Below, piece after piece: positions 1 to 8,593 of a stretch of 64,000 nucleotides of DNA. Numbering within the stretch: position 1 is the stretch's first letter; each line of letters starts with the position of its first letter. Position numbers and translations under genes: made by a program. The stretch is from Myxococcales bacterium 68-20 (GTDB lineage Bacteria > Myxococcota_A > Polyangia > Polyangiales > Polyangiaceae): contig MKVQ01000010.1 of assembly GCA_001899635.1 (NCBI GenBank), positions 62,001 to 126,000 on the forward strand, given 5' to 3'. The notes beneath the pieces were generated by a model. The model was not told where the DNA came from. It saw only the letters and a program-made list of their open reading frames with translations, and ran no database searches.

Positions 1-251
1 TGTGGCGGGAGCGCGAGCGCGAAGCGCGACCGACCGTCGCGCACGGGCGTCTTGGCGAATCGCTCGCAACGGCGCGGCTCGCGCTCCGATGGCCGACGTC
101 CAAGCACGCTGGAGGTTTGCCCGACGAGGTTCGTGCGTTCGCCCATTCCTTCTGGCGACGATGCAGAGCTCGCGTGTTCCAGCAGCGCTTCCGCGATCGA
201 GCCCGGCTGTCGCCTGCTGCCGAATGGCTGGAGCGAGGTGCGTGTGCATAG
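1..251 (+). CDS. C-terminal end of an unidentified protein (partial)
   Basis: Reading frame 3 is open from the window edge to a TAG at 249-251. It translates to a plausible basic, amphipathic tail (the stretch LPDEVRAFAHSFWRRC, then an Arg/Gln-rich helix) and ends in ERGACA. G/C dominates the third codon positions, as in neighbouring genes. I do not recognise a family from about 82 residues. It lies 85 bases before the WecG-type glycosyltransferase and points the same way, so it may be the last part of a polysaccharide-related gene, but that is inference. The competing frame 1 is also open here, so the call is tentative. Confidence 0.4.
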   Translation, partial: WREREREARPTVAHGRLGESLATARLALRWPTSKHAGGLPDEVRAFAHSFWRRCRARVFQQRFRDRARLSPAAEWLERGACA

Positions 252-336
252 GAAGCGGAAGCAGGGATTCTCGGTGGATCGGTCCCTCGACTGGCAGCGC
301 TCGTGGGGCACGGAGATCGCAAAGGCTCCTGCCAAC

Positions 337-1152
337 ATGGTCGCCCAGGTGCTCCCGCTCACGTCGCGCGTCAGCGTCGATGAGCTCGGCTTCGACAGGG
401 TCACAATGAAAGAGGCCGTCCGTCGGATCGTGCGGATGGCCCGACGCAGGGACCGAGCTCGTTACGTCTGCACCGGCAACCTCGACCATCTCGTCATCGC
501 CGACCGCGATCCCGATTTCCGAGCCGCGTATCGCAAGGCTGACCTCGTCGTCGCCGACGGCGCGCCGGTCGTCTGGTTGTCGCGGCTCGCTTCGCGCGGG
601 GCGAGCGGGACGCTGCCGGAGCGCGTGGCTGGGAGCGATCTCTTCTGGGAGCTCGCTCGATTGTCCGGTGAAGCCAACCTCCGCCTGTTCTTCCTTGGCG
701 GGCTGCCGGGCGCAGCCGCCAGAGCGGCAGCGGTGGTGGAGAAACGTCATCCGGGCGCGCGGATCGCGGGGACCTATTGTCCGCCGCTCGAGGCGTTCGA
801 CACGGGAGAAGAGCAAGCACGGATCCGTCGCATCGTCCGCCAGGCGGCGCCGGACGTCCTCCTCGTCGGGTTCGGCGCGCCGAAGCAAGAGAAGTGGATG
901 GCCGAGAACAAGGACCTGCTCGGAGTGCCGGTGGCGATCGGCGTCGGAGGTTCGTTCGAGCTGGCGTCGGGGATCCGGCGTCGCGCGCCGCGCTGGCTCC
1001 GGAGCTCGGGGCTCGAGTGGCTCTTTCGCTTCGCTCAGGAGCCGAAGCGCCTCTTCCGGCGCTACGTCGTCGACGATCTGCCATACTTCGCCGGTGCAGC
1101 GGCGCGCGCGCTTGCAGCGCGATTTCGCGGGCCGGCCCGCCTCGCCGTCTGA
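337..1152 (+). CDS. WecG/TagA/CpsF-family glycosyltransferase
   Basis: A GT26-family enzyme, which transfers a sugar (typically N-acetylmannosaminyl or a uronic relative) onto a lipid-linked sugar during surface polysaccharide or teichoic-acid-like synthesis at the cytoplasmic face of the membrane. Family landmarks occur in order: the early DLVVADGAPVVWLSR segment with the conserved Asp-Gly, the LFFLGG strand, GAPKQEKWM, and the end motif GVGGSFELASG followed by RRAPRW. From ATG 337 the protein is 271 residues, close to the usual size; the frame stays open back to the window edge but the extra residues look non-coding. The sugar donor cannot be told from sequence. No other polysaccharide genes are visible downstream, so the locus probably continues to the left. 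Confidence 0.88.
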   Translation: MVAQVLPLTSRVSVDELGFDRVTMKEAVRRIVRMARRRDRARYVCTGNLDHLVIADRDPDFRAAYRKADLVVADGAPVVWLSRLASRGASGTLPERVAGSDLFWELARLSGEANLRLFFLGGLPGAAARAAAVVEKRHPGARIAGTYCPPLEAFDTGEEQARIRRIVRQAAPDVLLVGFGAPKQEKWMAENKDLLGVPVAIGVGGSFELASGIRRRAPRWLRSSGLEWLFRFAQEPKRLFRRYVVDDLPYFAGAAARALAARFRGPARLAV

Positions 1153-1214
1153 TCTGGGCGAAGGGCTTCCGTCCCGATCGATCGCTCGAGCGGGATGAAT
1201 GCTATAGCTTGCGC

Positions 1215-2300
<1,086 letters not shown>

Positions 2301-2369
2301 AGCGCAACTCGAAGCTCCGCTGCCCCGAACCCGCTAGGGGATCGGAGCGGTTCGGCTCGGGCCTACGTG

Positions 2370-3581
2370 CTACCTCTTGGAGATCCGTCCCAGGTACGCG
2401 GGCGTGCCCATGGTGGTGAAGTAGACGGCGTCGTCGTCGTTGATCACGTCCCAGACGTCGCCGGTGGTGAGCGTGACGGCGTCACCGCCGGAGCGAGGAA
2501 TGGCGCGAAGGTAGCCGGCGTTCGGCGCAGCGACATACACGAACTGCGTGTCGACGCTCGCGCCGAAGACGAGGGCCTTGTTGCAGCCCTTGCACGGAAG
2601 GGACGAGAGGCCACCGTCGACGCCATCCTTCGCGAAGACCACCCGACTGAACGGCCTGTCGCTCTCGCTCTCGTAGAGGTAGGCCTCGCCGCACGCGGAT
2701 GCGAGCCATCGCGTGCCCGCGTTCGCCCAGCTCGAGATCACCGCGGGCTCGGTGGGGAGCAGGTCGTAGAGGTAGGTCGTCTTCGTCTCGGCGGACTGCG
2801 TCGCCCAGAAGCTGCCGGCGATCGCGCTCGGAGCAGTCCCGGTGAGGATCGGCGCCGCCGTCTCCCAGCCGCCAGCAGCACGGGTGACACGGTAAAGGGT
2901 GCTCGCGCCGAAGCGGAAGTACACCTCGTGCGGAGAGCGCGGGAAGATCTCCTCGACCTTCGCGCCCGCGACGCTGGCGACGGTCTCGCGTCCGCACGTG
3001 TTGGGTGAGCACGGGAGTGCGGTGGCCGCGGTGAGATCGATCCGTTCGATCCGTGACTCGCTGCCGGTAACCGTGCGCCAGTAGAGGTAGCGCTCGTTGA
3101 CCGCGAGGGCGGCGGGCTGCTGGAGCAGGTCGGTGACGATCGTCGGATTGGACATCGACGGTACGTCGACGCGGACGATGTACCCGGGGCCCCCGGCGTT
3201 GCGGCCCGCGACCGTATTGTCCTGGACGGCCACGAAGATGTGATTTCCCCAGCGAACGGGGTGATGCGGGTAGGCGAGCGGGTTCGACAGCGGAGACGAG
3301 GGCTGAAGGTTGCCGAAGTTGACGGCGGCCAGCGTGCACCCGGGACCTCCCTTGACGAAGCATAGGTTCGTCGGCGCGGCGGGCGGCCGGCAGCCGCCGT
3401 CCTGCTCGACGGCCGCGTCCGGCGGTAGCGGGGCGGCGGCCTCGACCTCCGTGGTCGCCTCTTGCGCGGCGTCGACCGTCGTCTCACTGCTGCTCCCTTC
3501 CGAGAAGGAGCTGCAGTGGAGGACCAGAGCGGCACAAGGCGCCGCACCGAGCAGGAGGAGGGCACGGGCCACAATGGTCAC
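2370..3581 (-). CDS. Secreted or lipid-anchored protein, beta-propeller-like
   Basis: 403 residues from a GTG start. The N-terminus is a signal sequence (about residues 1-24) ending in VLHCSS, a poor but possible lipobox, then an Asp/Glu/Ala/Pro-rich linker typical of myxobacterial lipoproteins. The mature part has repeated aromatic and Gly-containing strands (IFVAVQDN, RYLYWRT, VYFRFG, VYFTTMGTPAYLGRI) that suggest a beta-propeller with about 45-residue blades, as in surface proteins that report per-item values. No catalytic motif is seen. It stands between the ligase (convergent) and the LigD-type polymerase (same strand, 34 bases away), but nothing in the sequence ties it to DNA repair. 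Confidence 0.7.
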   Translation of the reverse strand: MTIVARALLLLGAAPCAALVLHCSSFSEGSSSETTVDAAQEATTEVEAAAPLPPDAAVEQDGGCRPPAAPTNLCFVKGGPGCTLAAVNFGNLQPSSPLSNPLAYPHHPVRWGNHIFVAVQDNTVAGRNAGGPGYIVRVDVPSMSNPTIVTDLLQQPAALAVNERYLYWRTVTGSESRIERIDLTAATALPCSPNTCGRETVASVAGAKVEEIFPRSPHEVYFRFGASTLYRVTRAAGGWETAAPILTGTAPSAIAGSFWATQSAETKTTYLYDLLPTEPAVISSWANAGTRWLASACGEAYLYESESDRPFSRVVFAKDGVDGGLSSLPCKGCNKALVFGASVDTQFVYVAAPNAGYLRAIPRSGGDAVTLTTGDVWDVINDDDAVYFTTMGTPAYLGRISKR

Positions 3582-3615
3582 ATTTTCGAACGTAGCAGCT
3601 ACCGCGCGTCGGTGC

Positions 3616-4881
3616 CTACTGATGCCACTCGCTCGCCGGATCGTAGTCCGGGTCCGGCGGCTCTTCGGCCGGGCGCTCCTCGGCGGGGACGTTCTTCAGG
3701 TTCACGCGGATGCGCGTCCAGGCCGACGAGCGGCCGCGCATCGTGTCGGTGAGGACGTCCTCCGGCGCGAGGTAGGGGACGACGCCAGGGTGTCGTGCCT
3801 TCCAGCGCTCGAGCCCGGCGAGCGCGTCGGCTTTCGCCTTGGCCTTCGCGATCACGAGGACGGGGAGCTTCGGCTTCGGCGCCCCCTTCGCGCGTGAGGG
3901 TGCGACGCGCGCCGCCTCGCCGTCCTTCTTCTCGTAGTGCGGAGGCCAGGGCGCGTCGCTGCTGCCCTCTCGCTCCTGGCGAGCGGCGAGCTCGAGGAGG
4001 CGCTCGATCGATCCATGCTCGTCGTCGATGCGCGCGTGCGCGTCGCCGCGCTCGGCGAAGATCTTCGGCACCGTGAGCATCGTGAAGGCCGCCGGGTCGC
4101 TCACGTCGAGGTCCTCCCACGAGAGCGGCATCGACACGCGTGCGTCGGGCGTCGGGCGGACCGAGTAGGCGTTCGAGGTCGTGCGGTCGCGCGCGTTCTG
4201 GTTGTAGTCGAGGAACACGCCGTGGCGCTCCTCCTTCCACCACTTGCTCGTCGCGATCTTCGGCGCGCGTCGCTCGACCTCGCGCGCGAGCGCGAGCGCG
4301 GCGCGGCGGACCTCGTCGAACGGCCAGCGCGGCTCGATCCGGACCCAGATGTGGATGCCGCGCGAGCCGCTCGTCTTCGGCCACCCGACGAGCCCCATTT
4401 CGGCCAGGACCTCGCGCGCGACCTTCGCAACGTCGACGATCTGGCGCCACTCCACGCCGGGAACGGGGTCGAGATCGACGCGGAGCTCGTCGGGGTGGTC
4501 CATGTCCTCCGCGCGAACGGGGTGGGCGTTGAGGTCGACGCAGCCGAGGTTGATCACCCAGGCGAGCTGCGCGACGTCGCGTACGACGATCTCGTCCGCG
4601 TCGCGCCCCGAAGGGAACTTGAACGTCGCCACCTCGATCCACTCCGGGCGCTTCTCCGGCGCGCGCTTCTGGAAGAAGGCCTCCTGCTCGACGCCGTTCG
4701 GGAAGCGCTTGAGCAGCATCGGTCGCCCGCGGATCCCGCGGATGGCGCCCTCGGCGACTACGACGTAGTAGCTCACGAGATCGAGCTTCGTGAGGCCCAG
4801 CTTCGGGAAGAAGATCTTCGTCGGGTTCGTGATCGTGACCTCACGACCGGCGAGCTCGAGTACCTGCGACTTCAGGGGCAT
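3616..4881 (-). CDS. LigD-type DNA polymerase/primase (POL domain), stand-alone
   Basis: An archaeo-eukaryotic-primase-fold polymerase that fills gaps at broken DNA ends in bacterial NHEJ. In LigD it is one domain of a fusion; here it is separate. Landmarks: TNPTKIFFP near residue 18, MLLKRFPNGV near 55, the metal-binding acidic pair in HPDELRVDLDPVPG (Asp136 and Asp138), the SGSRGIHIWV motif with the conserved His near 178, and DYNQNARDRTT near 240. The polymerase core ends near residue 300, followed by a charged Lys/Ala-rich tail of roughly 120 residues that has no counterpart in the core family. A phosphoesterase domain is absent. Paired by function with the ligase at 1215-2300. Confidence 0.92.
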   Translation of the reverse strand: MPLKSQVLELAGREVTITNPTKIFFPKLGLTKLDLVSYYVVVAEGAIRGIRGRPMLLKRFPNGVEQEAFFQKRAPEKRPEWIEVATFKFPSGRDADEIVVRDVAQLAWVINLGCVDLNAHPVRAEDMDHPDELRVDLDPVPGVEWRQIVDVAKVAREVLAEMGLVGWPKTSGSRGIHIWVRIEPRWPFDEVRRAALALAREVERRAPKIATSKWWKEERHGVFLDYNQNARDRTTSNAYSVRPTPDARVSMPLSWEDLDVSDPAAFTMLTVPKIFAERGDAHARIDDEHGSIERLLELAARQEREGSSDAPWPPHYEKKDGEAARVAPSRAKGAPKPKLPVLVIAKAKAKADALAGLERWKARHPGVVPYLAPEDVLTDTMRGRSSAWTRIRVNLKNVPAEERPAEEPPDPDYDPASEWHQ

Positions 4882-4956
4882 GGCGGAGTCGGAGCAAACA
4901 TACCCTCGAGGCGCCCCGCGAGAAAATGCCAGTGCGCCGGCCGGCGGACCCTGCGA

Positions 4957-6474
4957 TCAGCGCTTCGTTTCGAGGAAGCGGCGTGCGACCGCCTCCGCGC
5001 TCTCGTGGTCGCGATCGACGGCCATGTTCATCGCCCGCATCGCGTCGCCGTCGATCGTCCCCACGAGCTCGCGGAGGGCCTCGATCGCCTCGGGATGCCG
5101 CTCGGCAAGACGGCTGCTCGCCAACACGACCGCGTCGTACGGCGGGATCGCTCCCTTGTCGTCATGGAGGACGACGAGGTCCATCGCGGCGATGCGACCG
5201 TCGGTCGAGAACGCGCTGATGACGTCTACGGCGCCGGTCCCGACCGCCTGGTACATCAGCGATGCGTCCATGCTGCGCCGCGAGGCCGGCGCGAGGCCGT
5301 AGGTGGCCTGGAGCGACGTCCACTCGGGACGTCCGAAGAACTCGTAGTCGCCGCCCATCGAGAGGCGCGGAGCGATGCGCGCGAGATCGGAGACCGTCCT
5401 CGTGGCGTGCTGCTCCGCCCGACCTCGCGGCATCGCCAGTGCGTAGGCGTTCTCGAAGCCGAGTGTGCCGACGAGCACGATGCCATGCTTCTCGAGGAGC
5501 CAGCGCCCGACTTCGCCCGTGACCTCTGCGCGATCGATGTCGGACGCCTCGCGGCGCATCACGGTCGCCCAGATCGTCCCGGAGTAGTCGACGTAGGCGT
5601 CGATCTCTCCGGATCGGAGGGCGTCGAAGACGACGCTCGAGCCGAGCGATTGCGCCGTCTCGACGCGGAGGCCGGTACCTCGCTCGAGCTTCCCTCGGAG
5701 GATCTCGCTCAGGATGTACTGCTCGGTGAAGGTCTTCGAGCCGATGACGACGCGGTCGGTGTGTCCCGCTCCGCGGACGAGCGGTGCGACCGTCCACGCG
5801 CACAGGAGCGCGAGCACGCCGCTCGCGACGGCGAGCACTCGCGTCCCTTGGCGGCGCTCCGCGACCCCGCTGGCGAGGAGGCGGACGAGACGATCGAGCG
5901 CGAGCGCGAGGGCCGCCGCGGCGATGCAGCCGACGAACACGGCGTCGTAGTTGCGCGTCTGGAGCCCACTGAAGATGTAGTTGCCGAGGCTCGTCGCGCC
6001 GACCGGGGTCGAGAGCGTCGCCACGCCGACGGTCCACACCGTCGCCGTGCGGACCCCGGCGATGATGACGGGCATCGCCAGCGGAAGCTCGACCCGGAGG
6101 AGCTGCTGCCGGGGTGTCATCCCGACGCCGCGCGCGGCCTCGATGTACGCCGGATCGACGCCGGCGATGCCGGTGACGGTGTTCCGGAGGATCGGAAGCA
6201 GGCTGTAGAGGACGAGGCCGAGGAACGCGGGGAGGAAGCCGATGCTTCGGAGCTCGAGCGCGGAGAGGAGCGGGACCATCACCGCGAGGAGCGCGAGGCT
6301 CGGGATCGTCTGGATGACGCTCGCGACGGCGAGGACGGGCTGCTCGAGCCAGCGCTTCCGGGTGACGAGGATCCCGAGCGGGAGGCTGATCGCGAGCCCG
6401 ACGAGGAGCGCGGCGAGCGTGAGCCGCAGGTGCGCCCCGAGGTATTCCGGGAGGAGGGCGAGCTGCTCTCTCAC
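4957..6474 (-). CDS. ABC transporter permease fused to substrate-binding domain (osmoprotectant/EgtU type)
   Basis: 505 residues. Residues 1-210 form a six-helix OpuCB/ProW-like permease, with the characteristic SVIQTIPSLALLA helix and the ATPase-coupling loop around EAARGVGMTPRQQLL. From about residue 235 an OpuAC-type binding domain begins (VVIGSKTFTEQYILSEIL, then VDYSGTIW). Such fusions import glycine betaine, choline, carnitine or ergothioneine; the ligand cage cannot be assigned by eye. The start overlaps the stop of the ATPase gene by 4 bases (6471-6474), so the two are translationally coupled. No separate periplasmic binding protein is present, so the fused domain would be the only receptor. 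Confidence 0.9.
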   Translation of the reverse strand: MREQLALLPEYLGAHLRLTLAALLVGLAISLPLGILVTRKRWLEQPVLAVASVIQTIPSLALLAVMVPLLSALELRSIGFLPAFLGLVLYSLLPILRNTVTGIAGVDPAYIEAARGVGMTPRQQLLRVELPLAMPVIIAGVRTATVWTVGVATLSTPVGATSLGNYIFSGLQTRNYDAVFVGCIAAAALALALDRLVRLLASGVAERRQGTRVLAVASGVLALLCAWTVAPLVRGAGHTDRVVIGSKTFTEQYILSEILRGKLERGTGLRVETAQSLGSSVVFDALRSGEIDAYVDYSGTIWATVMRREASDIDRAEVTGEVGRWLLEKHGIVLVGTLGFENAYALAMPRGRAEQHATRTVSDLARIAPRLSMGGDYEFFGRPEWTSLQATYGLAPASRRSMDASLMYQAVGTGAVDVISAFSTDGRIAAMDLVVLHDDKGAIPPYDAVVLASSRLAERHPEAIEALRELVGTIDGDAMRAMNMAVDRDHESAEAVARRFLETKR

Positions 6475-7271
6475 GGCGGTCCCCCGCCCGACGAGGCCCT
6501 CGTCGATGCACTCGCAGAGCCAGCCATCAGGTCGGCGACGACGTGGGCCTGGCGGCGTGGCATCTCGAACAGCCGCTCGACGTATTCGTCGGCAGGCGAC
6601 TCGAGCAGCTGCCGCGGAGTGCCGATCTGGACGAGCTCGCCGTCCTTCATCACGGCGATCCGGTCGGCGATCAGAAGCGCTTCGACCATGTCGTGGGTGA
6701 CGAAGATGGCCGTGAGCTCGAGGCGGCGCCGGATCGCGAGGAAGGACTGTTGGAGCTTGTCGCGCGTGACCGGATCGAGCGCGCCGAAGGGCTCGTCGAG
6801 CAGCATCAGCTTCGGCTCGGCGGCGAGGGCGCGCGCGAAGCCGACGCGCTGCGCCTGTCCGCCGGAGAGCTCACGGGGCGAGCGCCCCGCGAGCTCCGGC
6901 TCGAGATCGACCAGCGCGAGCATCTCGGCCACGCGCGCGTCGATGCGGTCTTTGCCCCATCCCGCGAGCGTGAGCGGCGTCGCCACGTTCTCGGCGACGC
7001 TCATGTGAGGGAAGAGCCCGACCTTCTGGAAGACGTAGCCGATCTTGCGACGGAGGGTGTGCCCCTCGAGGCCGTCGGTCGGGGCGCCGTCGATCCTGAC
7101 CTCGCCCGAGGTGGGCTCGATCAGGCGGTTGATCATCTTCAGCGTCGTCGTCTTGCCGGAGCCCGACCCTCCGAGCAAGACGAGGAGGTCTCCCTTTGCG
7201 ACGGACAGCGTGAGCGCGCGGACGACCTCGACGTCGCCGTAGCGCTTGGTCAGCCGTCGCAGCTCGATCAT
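6471..7271 (-). CDS. ABC transporter ATP-binding protein (OpuCA/ProV-like)
   Basis: Cytoplasmic ATPase of the importer encoded just downstream. Walker A is GGSGSGKTT (about residues 34-42), the signature is LSGGQAQRV, Walker B is LMLLDEPFGALD, and the H-loop His lies in FVTHDM. The 266 residues end in a short Ser/Ala/Gly-rich tail without the CBS domains found in many OpuCA proteins, so ionic-strength sensing through CBS modules is not expected. The start overlaps the end of the methyltransferase gene by four bases (7268-7271), and its own stop overlaps the permease start, giving a continuous translational chain. Confidence 0.93.
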   Translation of the reverse strand: MIELRRLTKRYGDVEVVRALTLSVAKGDLLVLLGGSGSGKTTTLKMINRLIEPTSGEVRIDGAPTDGLEGHTLRRKIGYVFQKVGLFPHMSVAENVATPLTLAGWGKDRIDARVAEMLALVDLEPELAGRSPRELSGGQAQRVGFARALAAEPKLMLLDEPFGALDPVTRDKLQQSFLAIRRRLELTAIFVTHDMVEALLIADRIAVMKDGELVQIGTPRQLLESPADEYVERLFEMPRRQAHVVADLMAGSASASTRASSGGGPP

Positions 7272-8584
7272 ACCGTCACGTTAGGACCCCGATCGCCGAG
7301 GGGCTCGCCGATCTGGAGTACGGCAACGAGGCCGTGGCCGCAGCCGCGTCCCTCCTGGATTCGGTGCTGCATTCGGCGGAGGCAGTAGGCGAGCTGCGGC
7401 TCGATGACGTTGGCGCGCACGTCGCCGACGTCGATCCACGCGACACCGTCGATGATGCGGTCGATCGTCATGAGCGCCATCTGTAGCTCGGGACGGAAGT
7501 CGCGCCAGCCATCGAGGTCGACGAGGTTGAGCCGTGTGCCACGGAGCCGCTCGATCGTGAAGTCGACGAGGACGTTCCAGCACGTGGTCGCGCTGCGGAA
7601 GAAGCGGTTCAGGTCATCGGCGCCCGGCACGTCGCGATAGAAGACGCGGAGCTGCTCGAGGTTCGTCCGGATGTTCTGCTCGTAGAGCTGGTTCACGCGG
7701 CTCCGGAGCGGTGGCAGCGAGGTGCCGTACTCGTTGGTGTCGGTGTGGCGTCCGACGAAGATCGACCGATCGAGCAGCTCGCAGACGCGGACGTTCACGC
7801 CCGAGTCCTCGCTCACCTGCGCCGTGAGCTCGCGGACCTCGTCGCCGGTCCAGAAGCGGATCGGGAACTTCTCGACGGCGCCGCTCTGACGCTCGCTCGG
7901 GGGATACAGGTAGCTCATCGAGTAGGGGCGGACCTTCTCCTCCTCGGTCGACGCGCTCCAGTAGCCTGGCCACTCGGGGGAGAAGCGCCCGAGGAGATCG
8001 AGCACGACGATCGCTCCCGGGTTCGCGTGGGCGGCGACGTCCCGCAGGCACCGGCGGAGGGCGGCGGCTTCGAGGTGGGAGAGCGCGCCGTAGGAGGAGA
8101 AGTAGATGTCGAAGGGCGCCTGCGTGCGTGCCTTCCCGAGGCCTTCGCGGAGGTCGGCGACGTCGAACTTCACGCTCTGGAGGTCGTGGTAGTTCTCGCG
8201 CCCCTTCTCGATCATCGCCTCGCTGAGGTCGAGCCCGAGGTAGAGCTCGATCTGCTCCGGCCTCAGCACGTAACGGTGCTCGTCGGCGAGATCGAGATCG
8301 CGGCTGTCGATCCGGATGAGCTGCTCGTAGCCCTGGCCGGCGCCGCAGCCGAGGTCGAGGATGCGCACGCCGCGGCCGGCCTTCACGCTTCGCTCGACGC
8401 GTTCGCGGACGAACGGACGCAGCGCCACGCGCGTCATCGCGTCCTCCCAGTGCGCGCGGACGTTGTCGTATTTGCCGAACAGCCCGCCCATGTTCTTGCC
8501 GTAGAACCCGCGCGCGACCGTCTCCGCGTAGGTCCGCTCTCCCATGTTGGCGCTCACGTTCATGTGCACTCCGTCGTCGGGCAT
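7268..8584 (-). CDS. Class I SAM-dependent methyltransferase, long form
   Basis: 438 residues. The SAM-binding glycine motif ILDLGCGAGQG is near residues 75-85; the acidic end of beta-2 is in GLDLSEAM and motif IV is in FDIYFSSYGALSHL. The fold core ends near residue 250, leaving about 190 residues of unfamiliar sequence (NQLYEQNIRTNLEQLR, DLNRFFRSATTCWN) that may form the substrate pocket. The ATG at 8584 is preceded by GAGGAGG at about 4 bases, and that Shine-Dalgarno site overlaps the stop of asnB. Being locked between asnB and an amine-type importer, it may methylate a small amidated or amine solute; the substrate is unknown. Confidence 0.85.
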   Translation of the reverse strand: MPDDGVHMNVSANMGERTYAETVARGFYGKNMGGLFGKYDNVRAHWEDAMTRVALRPFVRERVERSVKAGRGVRILDLGCGAGQGYEQLIRIDSRDLDLADEHRYVLRPEQIELYLGLDLSEAMIEKGRENYHDLQSVKFDVADLREGLGKARTQAPFDIYFSSYGALSHLEAAALRRCLRDVAAHANPGAIVVLDLLGRFSPEWPGYWSASTEEEKVRPYSMSYLYPPSERQSGAVEKFPIRFWTGDEVRELTAQVSEDSGVNVRVCELLDRSIFVGRHTDTNEYGTSLPPLRSRVNQLYEQNIRTNLEQLRVFYRDVPGADDLNRFFRSATTCWNVLVDFTIERLRGTRLNLVDLDGWRDFRPELQMALMTIDRIIDGVAWIDVGDVRANVIEPQLAYCLRRMQHRIQEGRGCGHGLVAVLQIGEPLGDRGPNVTV

Positions 8585-8593
8585 CCGTCCTCC

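Noticed and set aside
1-336. Frame 1 stretch containing RKRKQGFSVDRSLDW, resembling the C-terminal KQGF motif of asparagine synthetases, fused in frame to the WecG-type gene
   Set aside because: Nothing else upstream in that frame looks like a synthetase, and frame 3 gives a more natural protein end at 251. The match is about ten residues and most likely chance, though a frameshifted gene end cannot be excluded.
3937-7008. 1023-codon open frame on the plus strand
   Set aside because: It is antisense to the polymerase, permease and ATPase genes, is Arg/Asp/Glu-biased, has no motif, and reflects GC-rich shadow coding. Similar long shadow frames at 7745-10516, 17225-19714, 24121-26412 and 26870-28633 were dropped for the same reason.
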